Source: RUG11462 sp036308645
GTDB taxonomy: Bacteria; Bacillota; Clostridia; Oscillospirales; Acutalibacteraceae
NCBI GenBank assembly: GCA_036308645.1
Contig: JAXJVH010000052.1
Span: 1-64,000 of the forward strand
DNA length: 64,000 bases
Direction of reading: 5' to 3'
Below the pieces are notes generated by a model that did not search any database, was not told the DNA's origin, and saw only the letters and a program-made list of their open reading frames with translations. Of this stretch, positions 52,547-62,027 are shown in pieces (within the stretch, counting starts at the first letter, position 1; every line of letters begins with the position of its first letter). The translations under genes and the position numbers were made by a program.

Positions 52547-54859
52547 ATGCGGACTGCCGTAAAACCTATGCAAATATTTAAAACAGGCGAAATAAAACGA
52601 ACTATAGTACTTGAACTGCTCTCGGCAGTATGTGGCTTTTTACTCTCAAGAACCGTACTTTTTGACTCATTTATGCCTTTTGGAGTTGCCTTTATATCGT
52701 CGCTTTCTGTCTATCATATTTTTGCAGGACTATTCGGAGTAATAATCGGAAGTATTGTTCCTGCAAACGGAGGATTTTCAGCATATTACATAGGACTTGC
52801 AGTTTTGTCCTGCGCTTTAAAATTTGTCTGCCTTAATATTTACGAAAAGAAAAACTCGCTGTTTTTTTCATGGCTTTCCTGCGGAGTATGCAACGTTTTC
52901 GGATTTATAGCGCTTTTCCTTACCGTAAAATTAAGCCATGCCGATTATATAAGAATACTCGGTGAAGCATTGCTTTCAATCTCTGCCACCTATTTTTTAG
53001 CCTGCGCTATGCCGCTGCTTAACTCAACAAAGCCATTCTCAAAAATGTCTTCGGTAAGAATATGCTCGGCAATAATGTCCGTATCGCTTATATTAATGTC
53101 GCTTAATGATTTTACCGTGCTTTCAGCCTCGCCCGCAAAAATGTTTTCCGTATTGATAATTTTACTCTCGGCTCGGTTTGGAGGTCTGAACACCGCAACG
53201 ATTTGCGCCGTATCTTTAGGCTTTGCAATGAGCATAACAGGCGGTAACGAATACTATTTGGTAGGCGCTTACGCTTTCGGCGGAATGTTATCGGGAATTT
53301 TCGGCAGTTCGGGCAAGATTCCGAGCATTTTAGGTTTTTTAATGGGAAGCGGTTGCGTGCTTATCGGTTTTTTCAATCAATACGATTTGAGCATAAATTA
53401 TGCCGAAATTATAATTGGTTGCTTAATGTTTTTAACATTACCTCGCAGTTGCAATAAAGTTTTTCTTGATATTTTCTCACCGCCACCTCAACTTGCAAGA
53501 GTTGATTCAATGCGTAAAAACCTTGTTATGCGTTTAAAATTTTCCTCAAACGCTTTAATGGAGGTTTCAAGAACGGTTGATGAGATAGGCAAAAAACTTG
53601 ATAAAAGAGAATCAATGTCAATATCGCAGGTTTTTAAAGAAGTCCAAAATAAATGTTGTGAAAACTGCGGTCTTAAAATTCATTGTTATGAAACAAAGAA
53701 AAACGAAACTTACAACGCATTTTTAGAAATGACAAAAGCGTTTAAGGTTTACGGAAAAACAGCGTCGCATATCCCCGATTATTTTGCACGCCGCTGCTTA
53801 AAGCCGGAAGAAGTATCATTGGTTTTATATGATAAATTTGAAATTTATCAATCGCAGATAAAGGCGAAAAAACGCATTGCCGATATACGGGGCGTTATTT
53901 CCGACCAGATGGACGGAATGTCGGATATGCTTTATGATATGGCGCTCGAATTTAACGAAGCCGAGCGTTTTGATACCGAAACCGCCTCAAGAATTGACAC
54001 TCTTTTACGCTCGCTCGGAATCTCCGCAACAGACGTATGCTGTAAGGCTGACCGCCGTCGCAGACTTTCGGTAGAAATTACCGCCAAAAGGCAAAAGCAG
54101 TCTATTCCGAAATTAGAACTTGTTAATCGGCTTTCTTCTCTATGCTCCGTGCGTTTTGATACGCCTTGCATTACCAACGGCACAGACGTAACATTGATAA
54201 ATCTTACCGAAAAAACAAATTACTGCGTAGATACGGGCGTTTGCCAGATAAACTGCAATAACGAAACCTTATCGGGCGACAGTTATACATTTTTCAACGA
54301 TGGCAAAGGTAATTTTGTAATGATTTTATCCGACGGAATGGGTTCAGGTCCGCATGCGGCGGTAGATTCCTCCTTTACCGCTAATTTAATGGAAAAACTG
54401 ATAAAAGCGGGCTTTGGTTTTGAGTGTGCGCTGAAACTTGTAAATTCGGCTATGATTTTTAAATCAAGCGACGAGTCAACCGCAACGATTGATATTGCAG
54501 CAATCGACCTGTATTCGGGACAGACCGATTTTTACAAAGCCGGCGCAGCCGAAACCTATGTTGTAAAAGGAAAAAAGGTGGGAGTCGCAACCTGCAACGC
54601 CTACCCTGCCGGAATTTTAAACGAAATAAGTTTTGATAAAACAAGCACTTATTTGCAAAAAGGAAATGTTGTTGTAATGTTTTCCGACGGCGTTTGCGAA
54701 GAAAACGAGCAATGGATTGAAGATGAGATTTTAAACAACCGCAAATCCACCGCGCAAACAATCGCAGATAAAATAGCCTCAAAAGCGGCGGCTGAGCGGC
54801 AAGACGGACATTCCGATGATATAACCGTTATGGTGGCGGTCATCGGCGAAGAATACTAA
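52547..54859 (+). CDS. spoIIE: Stage II sporulation protein E (SpoIIE)
   Basis: 770 residues. About ten membrane helices occupy residues 20-305. A central regulatory region has a Cys cluster (CCENCGLKIHCYE, near 367-379). The C-terminal PP2C domain (about 560-770) has ILSDGMGSGPHAAVDSS, MFSDGVCEE and GHSDDITVMVAVI with the metal-binding Asp residues. SpoIIE dephosphorylates SpoIIAA at the asymmetric septum, releasing sigma-F in the forespore; all three partners are encoded at 62-63.4 kb. AAGGAG is upstream. It has its own unusual promoter. Confidence 0.96.
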   Translation: MRTAVKPMQIFKTGEIKRTIVLELLSAVCGFLLSRTVLFDSFMPFGVAFISSLSVYHIFAGLFGVIIGSIVPANGGFSAYYIGLAVLSCALKFVCLNIYEKKNSLFFSWLSCGVCNVFGFIALFLTVKLSHADYIRILGEALLSISATYFLACAMPLLNSTKPFSKMSSVRICSAIMSVSLILMSLNDFTVLSASPAKMFSVLIILLSARFGGLNTATICAVSLGFAMSITGGNEYYLVGAYAFGGMLSGIFGSSGKIPSILGFLMGSGCVLIGFFNQYDLSINYAEIIIGCLMFLTLPRSCNKVFLDIFSPPPQLARVDSMRKNLVMRLKFSSNALMEVSRTVDEIGKKLDKRESMSISQVFKEVQNKCCENCGLKIHCYETKKNETYNAFLEMTKAFKVYGKTASHIPDYFARRCLKPEEVSLVLYDKFEIYQSQIKAKKRIADIRGVISDQMDGMSDMLYDMALEFNEAERFDTETASRIDTLLRSLGISATDVCCKADRRRRLSVEITAKRQKQSIPKLELVNRLSSLCSVRFDTPCITNGTDVTLINLTEKTNYCVDTGVCQINCNNETLSGDSYTFFNDGKGNFVMILSDGMGSGPHAAVDSSFTANLMEKLIKAGFGFECALKLVNSAMIFKSSDESTATIDIAAIDLYSGQTDFYKAGAAETYVVKGKKVGVATCNAYPAGILNEISFDKTSTYLQKGNVVVMFSDGVCEENEQWIEDEILNNRKSTAQTIADKIASKAAAERQDGHSDDITVMVAVIGEEY

Positions 54860-54881
54860 AAAATAGATTCTATTCCTAATG

Positions 54882-55048
54882 TTGGGGTTTCAACACTTAT
54901 CGCCTCCCTCTGACGAGGGAGGTGGCACGGCTTTGCCGTGACGGAAGGAGAGAAAGAATAAAGATAGTTATATACTTTGGCTTTTCTCTCCCTCAGTCTC
55001 GCTTCGCTCGACAGCTCCCTCGTCAGAGGGAGCCAATCTACACCCCAA
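54882..55048. repeat. Foldback (MITE-like) intergenic repeat
   Basis: Outer arms TTGGGGT (54882-54888) and ACCCCAA (55042-55048); inner arms CTCCCTCTGACGAGGGAG (54904-54921) and CTCCCTCGTCAGAGGGAG (55015-55032), perfectly complementary and each itself nearly palindromic. The middle holds GGAGAGAAAG and CTTTTCTCTCC. I know very similar repeats from many gut Clostridia. There is no coding capacity. Confidence 0.75.
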
Positions 55049-55128
55049 CTTTTGCAAAAAACCAAAAATAACCGTAATAAAAAATCGGCAGAAGTTTTTA
55101 CGCTTTTGCCGATTTTTTATTTTAATAT

Positions 55129-55626
55129 TTATTTGTAAAAAGAAAGTTTTCCTATTATCGGAAGAGGTTTTTGCTCACCGTTAACAGCGTTTACAATACC
55201 GATTATCATAAGCGCCAAAATTCCAACCGCAAACACTATGCTTAATAAAGTTGTAAATATATACAACAAACGACCGGCAATCCCAATTCCGAATATGTTA
55301 AAAGTAACTTTTGCAAATATATTAATAACCATAGAAAGAATACTTTTTATAATATTCAACACAACCGAAGCAATTGTCAGAATAATACCCTGCCCTACGT
55401 GAAAACGCACCTTCGGGTCATTTTTTTCGGGGCTTAGAAACAAGCCGATAAGCCATAAAATGCCGATATACGAAAGCACACAGTAGATTTTTGTATTGTC
55501 GCTTTTTGGTTGTACCGTTGTCATACTTTCAACATTTGTAGGCTGATATTTATTTATCGGATTTCCACATTCGGAACAAAACTTTGAATTATCATCAATT
55601 TGCTTTCCGCATTTATTACAATACAT
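55129..55626 (-). CDS. Zinc-ribbon membrane protein
   Basis: 165 residues from the ATG at 55626 (MYCNKCGKQIDDNSKFCSEC), chosen for GGGGAAGAG upstream. The N-terminal CxxC...CxxC zinc ribbon is followed by a linker and about three or four membrane helices (YIGILWLIGLFL, GIILTIASVVLNII, ILALMIIGIVNAVNG). The hydrophobic part resembles the DUF4870 type. The function is unknown. It lies between the foldback repeat and the divergent long glycerophosphotransferase gene. Confidence 0.75.
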   Translation of the reverse strand: MYCNKCGKQIDDNSKFCSECGNPINKYQPTNVESMTTVQPKSDNTKIYCVLSYIGILWLIGLFLSPEKNDPKVRFHVGQGIILTIASVVLNIIKSILSMVINIFAKVTFNIFGIGIAGRLLYIFTTLLSIVFAVGILALMIIGIVNAVNGEQKPLPIIGKLSFYK

Positions 55627-55726
55627 ATTCTCTTCCCCTTGTCTTTTCATTTTTCATCGCTATTTATTATACTATAAATTAATTTTTCTGTCAACCAAAG
55701 TGGAAATTATTATAAGATTTGAGACC

Positions 55727-55755
55727 TTGTCTTTTCTTATAAACTATGATATAAT
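55727..55755 (+). promoter_or_regulatory. Promoter of the glycerophosphotransferase-HAD gene
   Basis: TTGTCT (55727-55732), 17 bp, TATAAT (55750-55755). Confidence 0.55.
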
Positions 55756-55794
55756 TATTTTAATACTATTTTTGAATTTCGGACGGTGAAAACA

Positions 55795-58700
55795 GTGTCT
55801 AAATTTAATAAAAATTCTGACTTTTCAAATGGAATAAAAAAGCGTTTTTATACTTCAATGTTTTTTGATGAGTTTGTAAAACGTGACCTTGTTACTAACA
55901 AAGGTCTGCTTTTGGGCGAGCCTAAAAAAGTATGGGCGTTCAACTCCGGAAATACCTTTACAGGCAACCCGAAATGGCTTTTTATATACATTAACAAATA
56001 CCGAAAGGATATTGACGCTTATTGGCTTTGCGACAACGTTGAAACCGTTGATTACGTTCGTTCGCTCGGCTACAAAGCGTATGCTTTTAACGCAGGCGGC
56101 GGTATCGAAGTCAAAAACAGAGCGGGCGTTTTTGTTGTAGAACAGGTTAAGGAACAAATCCCAAAAGGTATGGAAAACGCTGTACTTTTAAACCTCTATC
56201 ACGGCGTCGGATGTAAAAGTATTGAGCGCAAGGTTGATTCGGGATTTTTGGTTGACCGAATTATCACAAAATACATAAAAAACAGCAATTATTATTTTAA
56301 AAATATGCTTTTTTTAGTGACTTCTCCGCTTATGGAAAAACATTTTTGCGAGCAGGTAGGAGTAAGTCCCGAACACGTTATAAGAGCAGGCTACCCAAGA
56401 TGCGTTTATCAACAGCATTTCAGCAAAATTGCTACATTTAATCATAATATAATTGATAAGAAAAAGCGTGATAAAAACACCCGTGTTGCGGTTTATGCGC
56501 CGACTTACCGTGATAACAACGGAGTAGAGTTGATGAACAGCGCCATACCCGATATGGACGCTCTTGAAAAGAAACTCAAAAAGAATAATATACTGCTTAT
56601 TTTCAAAATGCACCCGTTTGTTGTTTCGGATATGAATTATCAAAATATTATGAAGAAATACGAAAACTCGCCGTATTTTCTTTTTTGGGATAACAACAAC
56701 GATTTTTACGAGGTTATGGATAAAATCGACGTTGCAATAGTTGATTATTCTTCAATTTTTTATGACTTTTTGGCGGCGGGCGTTAAAAATTATGTGAGAT
56801 ATTTCTTTGATTATGACAATCCCGAAAATCTGCGTGATTTTGCTTTTGACTGCAAGGAAATGACCTGCGGTAAAATCTGCAATAATTTTGAAGAATTTTT
56901 GAATGTATTTGATAATATAGAAGCCGGAGTCAGCGAGGAAGAAGAAAGAAAGCGTATTTACGACCTTTTCTGGCAGTATTCCGATAAAGATACTTTTGAA
57001 AAAATTATTGATACCACTTTAAATTTTGTACCTCGGGATACCGACGCTCCAACTCTTTACAGTTTTGATATTTTTGATACAATTATCTCAAGAAAAGGGC
57101 TTCATCCGCACAGCATTTTTTACAAGGTAAAAGAGCAACTTCAAAAAAGCGAGATGAATTTTCCAAAACACTTTATCGAAAACTTTGTTGAAATAAGAAT
57201 CAAATGCGAACAAAACGCCCGTGAGTATTACGATAAAACAATGTATGTTCGCAAAAATAATCAGCGTGAAATTACGCTTTGCGAAATTGTTCGGCGTATG
57301 TCTTGCCTTTACGGATTTACGAAAGAGCAGGAGGAATACGTGAAAAATCTTGAAATGCAGGCGGAATTTGACGACTGTATTCCGATAAGCAAGGAAATCG
57401 CATATATAGAAAAACTGATTGACGACGGCGAAACGGTCGTGCTTATAAGCGATATGTATTTGCCGAAAGAGTTAATAGTTAAAATGCTTAAAAAGGTAAG
57501 CGAAAAAATTTCAAATCTGCCGCTTTTCATTTCAAGCGAATACAAGGTTCAAAAAACCACCAGCAGACTTTATTTTGAAGTATACAAATCTTTTCCGTTT
57601 TACAAATTCGGAAAATGGATTCATCACGGCGACAGCCCGATTGCCGATAAAAAAATGCCTGAAAAATTGGGAATTACATCTGTATTCCATACCGCGCCGA
57701 GTTTCTCGCAATATGAAAACAAACTTGTGCAATCATTAGGCACCTACGACGCATTTCTTGTCGCCGCAAAAATGGCACGGTTCAGAGCAGAAAATCACAA
57801 TGAAAAAGATTATTTTTGTTATGCTTATGCTTCGCTGGTTTTCGTACCTTATGTTGAATGGGCGGTAAAAGACGCAGAAAAAAGAGGTATCGACACGCTT
57901 TATTTTATTTCCCGTGACGGTCATCATCTGAAAAGAATCGCCGACAAAGTGATTGAAAAAACAGGCGCAAAAATAAAAACAAAATATATATACGGTTCAC
58001 GAAAGGTTTGGAGAATTCCGTCGTTTATCGATGAATTTGACGAGTCGTTTTTCCTGCCGTTCGGCAATGTTGCCTCGGCAACTAATTTTAAAAAATTGCT
58101 TCAGGCGCTTTGCATTGATTATGAAACGTTTATAAAAATTTTCCCGAATTTATCTTACCTTAAAAATATAAAAAGTTTTTCAAAAAAACTTCGAAACACT
58201 ATAATTTCCGTTCTTTCAAATTCAAAAGAATACAAACAGTATCTTCTTAACTACGCAAAAGAAAAGCGAACAATCATTGACGAATATTTCCGTCAGGAAA
58301 TGAATTTTAATGAAAAATTTGCTTTTGTAGAGTATTGGGGCAGAGGCTATACGCAAACCTGTCACACACGTCTTTTGCAAAATGTTGCAGGCGAAAAGAT
58401 TGATGTGCCTTATTATTATATGCGCTCGATTTATCCTACAATAGATAATGATATTCGCTATAATTATACCGATGTCAACACGCCTTTAATCTTTGTAGAG
58501 GCTTTGTTTGCCAATATTGATTATAAGAGCATTGAAGAATATACCCACGATGAAAACGGCAAGGTTATACCCGTTAAGCAAAAGGCTGATTGCGATATGC
58601 AGTTGCTCTACTCTTTAAACAACCGATTATTACAGTTCTGTGAGGATTATCTTAATGAAGATTTTGCCGACCGTGACGGTTTGGGCAGAGAACTTTTGAA

Positions 58701-60102
58701 ATTCGCGCTTGAATATTTTAAAGACAATCAGACCGACCCCGTACTTCTTTCCACCGTTGCGCCGCTTATTGACTCGGTTGGACTTTTCGGTGAAAAGCGT
58801 GAATTTGCTCCTGCTTTAACCAAAGAAACGGTTGATAAAATCGTGCAGAAAGAAGTAAGCCCTATTGACGTTACAAGTTCGATAGAAATGTCCGTTGCAA
58901 GAAGCGAAAAAGAGGTTCGGGAGTATTATAATTACCTCACAGTTATAAAACCGGCTGAAGAAAAGGAACTTAAAAAGGGCAAAAAGACCAAATACAATGC
59001 TAAAGCAGTTGATTTTAACAACAAGTTGAGAATGCTCGGCTTTAAAAACATTAAGCAAAGCAATATGAGAATTTATAAGCAGTTTTTAAATTCACCGGTG
59101 ACAAATTCAGCGGTATTTTTCGGCGAAAACATAACCGAAAACGAAAACTGTATTTCTCTTATTAAAACGCTTAAAAAACGAAATTTCGAAATACGCGAAC
59201 TTCAATTTAAAGATATTTACTCCTGCGATGAATTAGAAATTATCGCAAAAGCAAAATACATAATCACCGATACGGAAAATGAATTTTTCGCTTTGATGAA
59301 ATTCAGAAAAGATACAAAAGTTATCAGGCTTTATAAGGAAACATTTCCTGTCGACCGTTTCGGCATTTCGGATATTGAATACGGCAAACGCAGTGATTTA
59401 AGGCTGAAATCCAAAATTTTTAATGCAAACTGCACCCTATTCCCTGTTGCCGGCGAAGGTTTAAAAGATATTTTTACAAAATCGTTTAAAAATGCCGAAA
59501 AGGTAACGCTTCCAATCGGTACGCCTGCTTTAGACCTTTATTTTGATAATGAGTTTGTCGCTAAAGCAAAAGAAAAAGTTTCGGCGGTTAATCCAAAAAA
59601 CAAAAAAGTCATCGCTTATCTGCCAAAGGCTGTCGGCTCTAAAAAATCCACATTTGATTATGTAGATATTGAATTATTGCAAGAGCATTTAGGCGATGAG
59701 TATATCTTGATTGTAAAAACCGATGAACCGAATTTAATCTCCGCTTATGCAGAATGCGAAAACGGATTTGCAATTTTGCTTGAAAACAATATCTCGGCAA
59801 GAGAAGCTGTTATTGCAAGCGATATTATCATCGGCGACTATTGCTCGCAGACCATTGAAGCGGTAATTACCGATAAACCCGTAATTTTCACAGGAATATA
59901 CGAATCCGAAAAATGTGCGCTTTACGGCGCTGATATTATTACGCAAATCGGCGCAAAGATTGCTTATGATACTTCTGAATTAATTGCCGAAATTTCATCG
60001 GTTGACAACTTTGAAAACAAGGTGTATGATAAATTTAAGCAGAAATATTTTAACGGTGTTTCGGGCAAAAGTTCAGAAAATATCATCGACTGTTTAAAAT
60101 AA
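55795..60102 (+). CDS. Three-domain CDP-glycerol glycerophosphotransferase / HAD protein
   Basis: About 1435 residues. GTG at 55795 is chosen because GGACGGTG (55781-55788) fits as its ribosome-binding site; GTG at 55786 is the alternative. Residues about 45-400 are a TagF-type glycerophosphotransferase (FNSGNTFTGNPKWLFIYINK, VYAPTYRDNN, FKMHPF, DYSSIFYDFLAAG). Residues about 420-900 begin with a HAD-like motif (YSFDIFDTIISRKG), then VVLISDMYLP and HHGDSPIADKKMP, followed by a domain around FISRDGHHLKRIADKV. Residues about 1065-1435 form a second glycerophosphotransferase-like domain (AYLPKAVGSKKS, KTDEPN, IASDIIIGDYCSQTIEAVIT). It probably makes a teichoic-acid-like or phosphoglycerol-substituted surface polymer. 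Nearby polymer genes are absent. Confidence 0.82.
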   Translation: MSKFNKNSDFSNGIKKRFYTSMFFDEFVKRDLVTNKGLLLGEPKKVWAFNSGNTFTGNPKWLFIYINKYRKDIDAYWLCDNVETVDYVRSLGYKAYAFNAGGGIEVKNRAGVFVVEQVKEQIPKGMENAVLLNLYHGVGCKSIERKVDSGFLVDRIITKYIKNSNYYFKNMLFLVTSPLMEKHFCEQVGVSPEHVIRAGYPRCVYQQHFSKIATFNHNIIDKKKRDKNTRVAVYAPTYRDNNGVELMNSAIPDMDALEKKLKKNNILLIFKMHPFVVSDMNYQNIMKKYENSPYFLFWDNNNDFYEVMDKIDVAIVDYSSIFYDFLAAGVKNYVRYFFDYDNPENLRDFAFDCKEMTCGKICNNFEEFLNVFDNIEAGVSEEEERKRIYDLFWQYSDKDTFEKIIDTTLNFVPRDTDAPTLYSFDIFDTIISRKGLHPHSIFYKVKEQLQKSEMNFPKHFIENFVEIRIKCEQNAREYYDKTMYVRKNNQREITLCEIVRRMSCLYGFTKEQEEYVKNLEMQAEFDDCIPISKEIAYIEKLIDDGETVVLISDMYLPKELIVKMLKKVSEKISNLPLFISSEYKVQKTTSRLYFEVYKSFPFYKFGKWIHHGDSPIADKKMPEKLGITSVFHTAPSFSQYENKLVQSLGTYDAFLVAAKMARFRAENHNEKDYFCYAYASLVFVPYVEWAVKDAEKRGIDTLYFISRDGHHLKRIADKVIEKTGAKIKTKYIYGSRKVWRIPSFIDEFDESFFLPFGNVASATNFKKLLQALCIDYETFIKIFPNLSYLKNIKSFSKKLRNTIISVLSNSKEYKQYLLNYAKEKRTIIDEYFRQEMNFNEKFAFVEYWGRGYTQTCHTRLLQNVAGEKIDVPYYYMRSIYPTIDNDIRYNYTDVNTPLIFVEALFANIDYKSIEEYTHDENGKVIPVKQKADCDMQLLYSLNNRLLQFCEDYLNEDFADRDGLGRELLKFALEYFKDNQTDPVLLSTVAPLIDSVGLFGEKREFAPALTKETVDKIVQKEVSPIDVTSSIEMSVARSEKEVREYYNYLTVIKPAEEKELKKGKKTKYNAKAVDFNNKLRMLGFKNIKQSNMRIYKQFLNSPVTNSAVFFGENITENENCISLIKTLKKRNFEIRELQFKDIYSCDELEIIAKAKYIITDTENEFFALMKFRKDTKVIRLYKETFPVDRFGISDIEYGKRSDLRLKSKIFNANCTLFPVAGEGLKDIFTKSFKNAEKVTLPIGTPALDLYFDNEFVAKAKEKVSAVNPKNKKVIAYLPKAVGSKKSTFDYVDIELLQEHLGDEYILIVKTDEPNLISAYAECENGFAILLENNISAREAVIASDIIIGDYCSQTIEAVITDKPVIFTGIYESEKCALYGADIITQIGAKIAYDTSELIAEISSVDNFENKVYDKFKQKYFNGVSGKSSENIIDCLK

Positions 60103-60120
60103 CGAAAGGAAAGAAAAAGA

Positions 60121-60606
60121 ATGTATAAAAATGTTGGAAGAAAAATCAAAGGATTTTCAATAGTACTCGCTTGGGCTATTATTGCGGCTTGTTGTTTCTA
60201 TGCTTTTTATCGCCTGTTTTCAGGCTCAATGGATACTGAAAATATAATAATTTCCGTTGCTATCGTAATCGGTGGCGCATTAGCCGCACTTATTATTTCA
60301 TGGTTTATATACGCTTACGGCGTGGTTACCGAAAATGCCGAAAAGCAAAATGAAAATTTAGAAACATTGATTTTGGCAATTGACGATTTATCGAATAAAA
60401 TTAAAAGCGCAAACAATTCAACTAAAATCAATTCGACCGATAATCAAAAAGACGAAATACCTATCGGAGAGTTTAAATTGCCGGAAAGCAGAGAGGAAAT
60501 GTTCCGTTCGCAACTTCGCAAACTCAAAAAAGACTATGAAATGAGCCGCATTACTTATGATGAATACGAAGAAGGCAAACGCAAATTAGAAGAAAAATAT
60601 AAATAA
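60121..60606 (+). CDS. Small membrane protein with SHOCT-like tail
   Basis: 161 residues. Two membrane helices (about 12-32 and 41-66) are followed by a coiled-coil stretch (about 72-95), a polar linker and a C-terminal short helical motif, KKDYEMSRITYDEYEEGKRK, of the SHOCT type. The function is unknown; SHOCT tails often mediate oligomerisation. GAAAGGAAAG stands upstream, and it is 18 bp behind the long transferase gene, so probably co-transcribed. Confidence 0.75.
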   Translation: MYKNVGRKIKGFSIVLAWAIIAACCFYAFYRLFSGSMDTENIIISVAIVIGGALAALIISWFIYAYGVVTENAEKQNENLETLILAIDDLSNKIKSANNSTKINSTDNQKDEIPIGEFKLPESREEMFRSQLRKLKKDYEMSRITYDEYEEGKRKLEEKYK

Positions 60607-60620
60607 AACACCAATACGGC

Positions 60621-60660
60621 AAAACGGAGTTAATCGCAAAAAACGATTAACTCCGTTTTT
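60621..60660 (+). terminator. Terminator of the transferase operon
   Basis: AAAACGGAGTTAATCG pairs with CGATTAACTCCGTTTT, with a T-run: a strong 16-pair stem. Confidence 0.9.
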
Positions 60661-60676
60661 AAATGCTGAACATAAG

Positions 60677-60764
60677 CCTTCGCCTTTAAGGGAAGGTGGC
60701 AAGCCGCAGGAAAAGACGGATGAGGGACAAAACGGTATGCCGAGGTCGGTATACCCTACAAATG
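60677..60764. repeat. Intergenic repeat of the CCTTCGCCTTTAAGGGAAGG type
   Basis: CCTTCGCCTTTAAGGGAAGG, then TGGCAAGCCGCAGG and CGGATGAGGG, followed by GGTATGCC...GGTATACCCTACAAAT. The first part resembles dispersed repeats I know from gut Clostridia; the CCCTACAAAT tail recurs at 60889-60899. No gene is seen in 60661-60816. Confidence 0.5.
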
Positions 60765-60816
60765 TATAGAGAATTATTACTAAACAATCTGTGTTTAAAA
60801 ACTTAATAACAAGCGA

Positions 60817-60846
60817 AAACTCCGACTGAAAACAATCGGAGTTTTT
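60817..60846. terminator. Second hairpin terminator
   Basis: AAAACTCCGA pairs with TCGGAGTTTT, flanked by T-rich DNA. It can serve the zinc-ribbon gene on the minus strand. Confidence 0.6.
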
Positions 60847-60908
60847 ATGTATCTTTAGAATATATTAAAATTTATATGTAAAGATATTCGCCCTACAAAT
60901 CAGAATAA

Positions 60909-61199
60909 TTATTCAGCAGCTTCCTCTGCTTCTTTCTGTTTTGCAAAACATTCGCTGCAGTAAACAGGGCGGTCCTCACGAGGCTCGAAAGGAACTCTTG
61001 CTTCGCCGCCGCAAGCAGCACAAACTGCCGTATATAACTGACGGTTAGCCTTTGATGCAGCCTTTCTGGCATCACGACAGGATTTGCAGCGCTGCGGCTC
61101 GTTTACGAAGCCTTTTGCCTCATAAAACTCCTGCTCGCCTGCGGTAAATACAAATTCCTGACCGCATTCTTTACATACTAAGGTTTTGTCTTCAAACAT
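60909..61199 (-). CDS. Zinc-ribbon domain protein
   Basis: 96 residues. Four CxxC pairs, CKECG, CKSC, CAACG and CSEC, indicate two zinc sites, as in the widespread small zinc-ribbon proteins of Clostridia. EFVFTAGEQEFYEAKGFVNE followed by PQRCKSCR is the typical first half. The function is unknown, perhaps nucleic-acid binding. It lies downstream of the sigma-H-like gene on the same strand. An AAAGAGG site precedes the ATG. Confidence 0.85.
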   Translation of the reverse strand: MFEDKTLVCKECGQEFVFTAGEQEFYEAKGFVNEPQRCKSCRDARKAASKANRQLYTAVCAACGGEARVPFEPREDRPVYCSECFAKQKEAEEAAE

Positions 61200-61231
61200 A
61201 GGATGATACCTCTTTCAAAAAAATTTGCCTT

Positions 61232-61249
61232 TGTCGGACTTGTCCGACA
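61232..61249. repeat. Perfect 18-bp inverted repeat upstream of the zinc-ribbon gene
   Basis: TGTCGGAC-TT-GTCCGACA, 33 bp from the ATG of the zinc-ribbon gene. It may be an operator or a dispersed palindrome. Confidence 0.45.
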
Positions 61250-61331
61250 CCTTTGAAATTCACTGTTCTTAATTAAACTATCAGGCTATATTATATTAAA
61301 TCCCCAAATTTTTCGGGAAATTTAAACTTAT

Positions 61332-61916
61332 TTATTTCAACTTTTTACGCAACCGTTGAATGGCGTTGTCAACCGACTTTTTTGAACACGAAAGTTTATC
61401 TGCTATTTTTTCATAAGAATAACCCATTAAATAAAGTTCTAAAACTTTTTTCTCCGTATCAGATAATTTTTCCGTAATTCTTTGGTTAAGACGCTCGATA
61501 TTTTCTTTTGAGATTACTACCGATTCGGGGTTTTCGGCGCTTTTATCCTGAATATCGTCATTATCTTCGATAAAAACGAGCGCCGAAGCGGGAATTTGCT
61601 TTTTGGAAATGCTTTTTCTTACCGCCGAAAGAATGTTGCGGTCAATACACATATAAGCAAAGGTTGAAAACGAAGTGCCGAAACTGTTTTCATAATTTTT
61701 AACCGCATTCATAAGACCGATATAGCCTTCCTGCACCAAATCTTCAAAATCAATTCCGCTTTTTTCATAAACGGCGGCTCTTGAGCGAACGGTAAAAATA
61801 TATCTGGCGATTAAAGCGCCGTAAGCCTCTTCATCGCCGTTTTTACAGCGCTCGATAAGTTCGCTGTCGCTTAAAGAATGAAATCTATCAAACATAAAAT
61901 GGGTATAATCTCTCAC
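61332..61916 (-). CDS. Sigma-H-like RNA polymerase sigma factor
   Basis: 194 residues. Region 2 reads EEAYGALIARYIFTVRSRAA, then FEDLVQEGYIGLMNAVKNYE and FSTFAYMCIDRNILSAVRKS. Region 4 has LSDTEKKVLELYLMGYSYEK and SKKSVDNAIQRLRKK. The match is to the SigH group, which starts sporulation. Translation may begin at GTG 61916 or ATG 61895; neither has a good ribosome-binding site. It lies 111 bp behind sigF, an unusual place, since sigH is normally by secE-nusG, so it may be a paralogue. Confidence 0.85.
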   Translation of the reverse strand: MRDYTHFMFDRFHSLSDSELIERCKNGDEEAYGALIARYIFTVRSRAAVYEKSGIDFEDLVQEGYIGLMNAVKNYENSFGTSFSTFAYMCIDRNILSAVRKSISKKQIPASALVFIEDNDDIQDKSAENPESVVISKENIERLNQRITEKLSDTEKKVLELYLMGYSYEKIADKLSCSKKSVDNAIQRLRKKLK

Positions 61917-62027
61917 AAAACATTTTTAGGTAATATTATAATACCAATTTTTCGGTTATTTGTCAAGGCAATTTTAAATATTTTGTATAATAGTTTTAAA
62001 ATATTATGCTCTTTTTTGTATATATTA

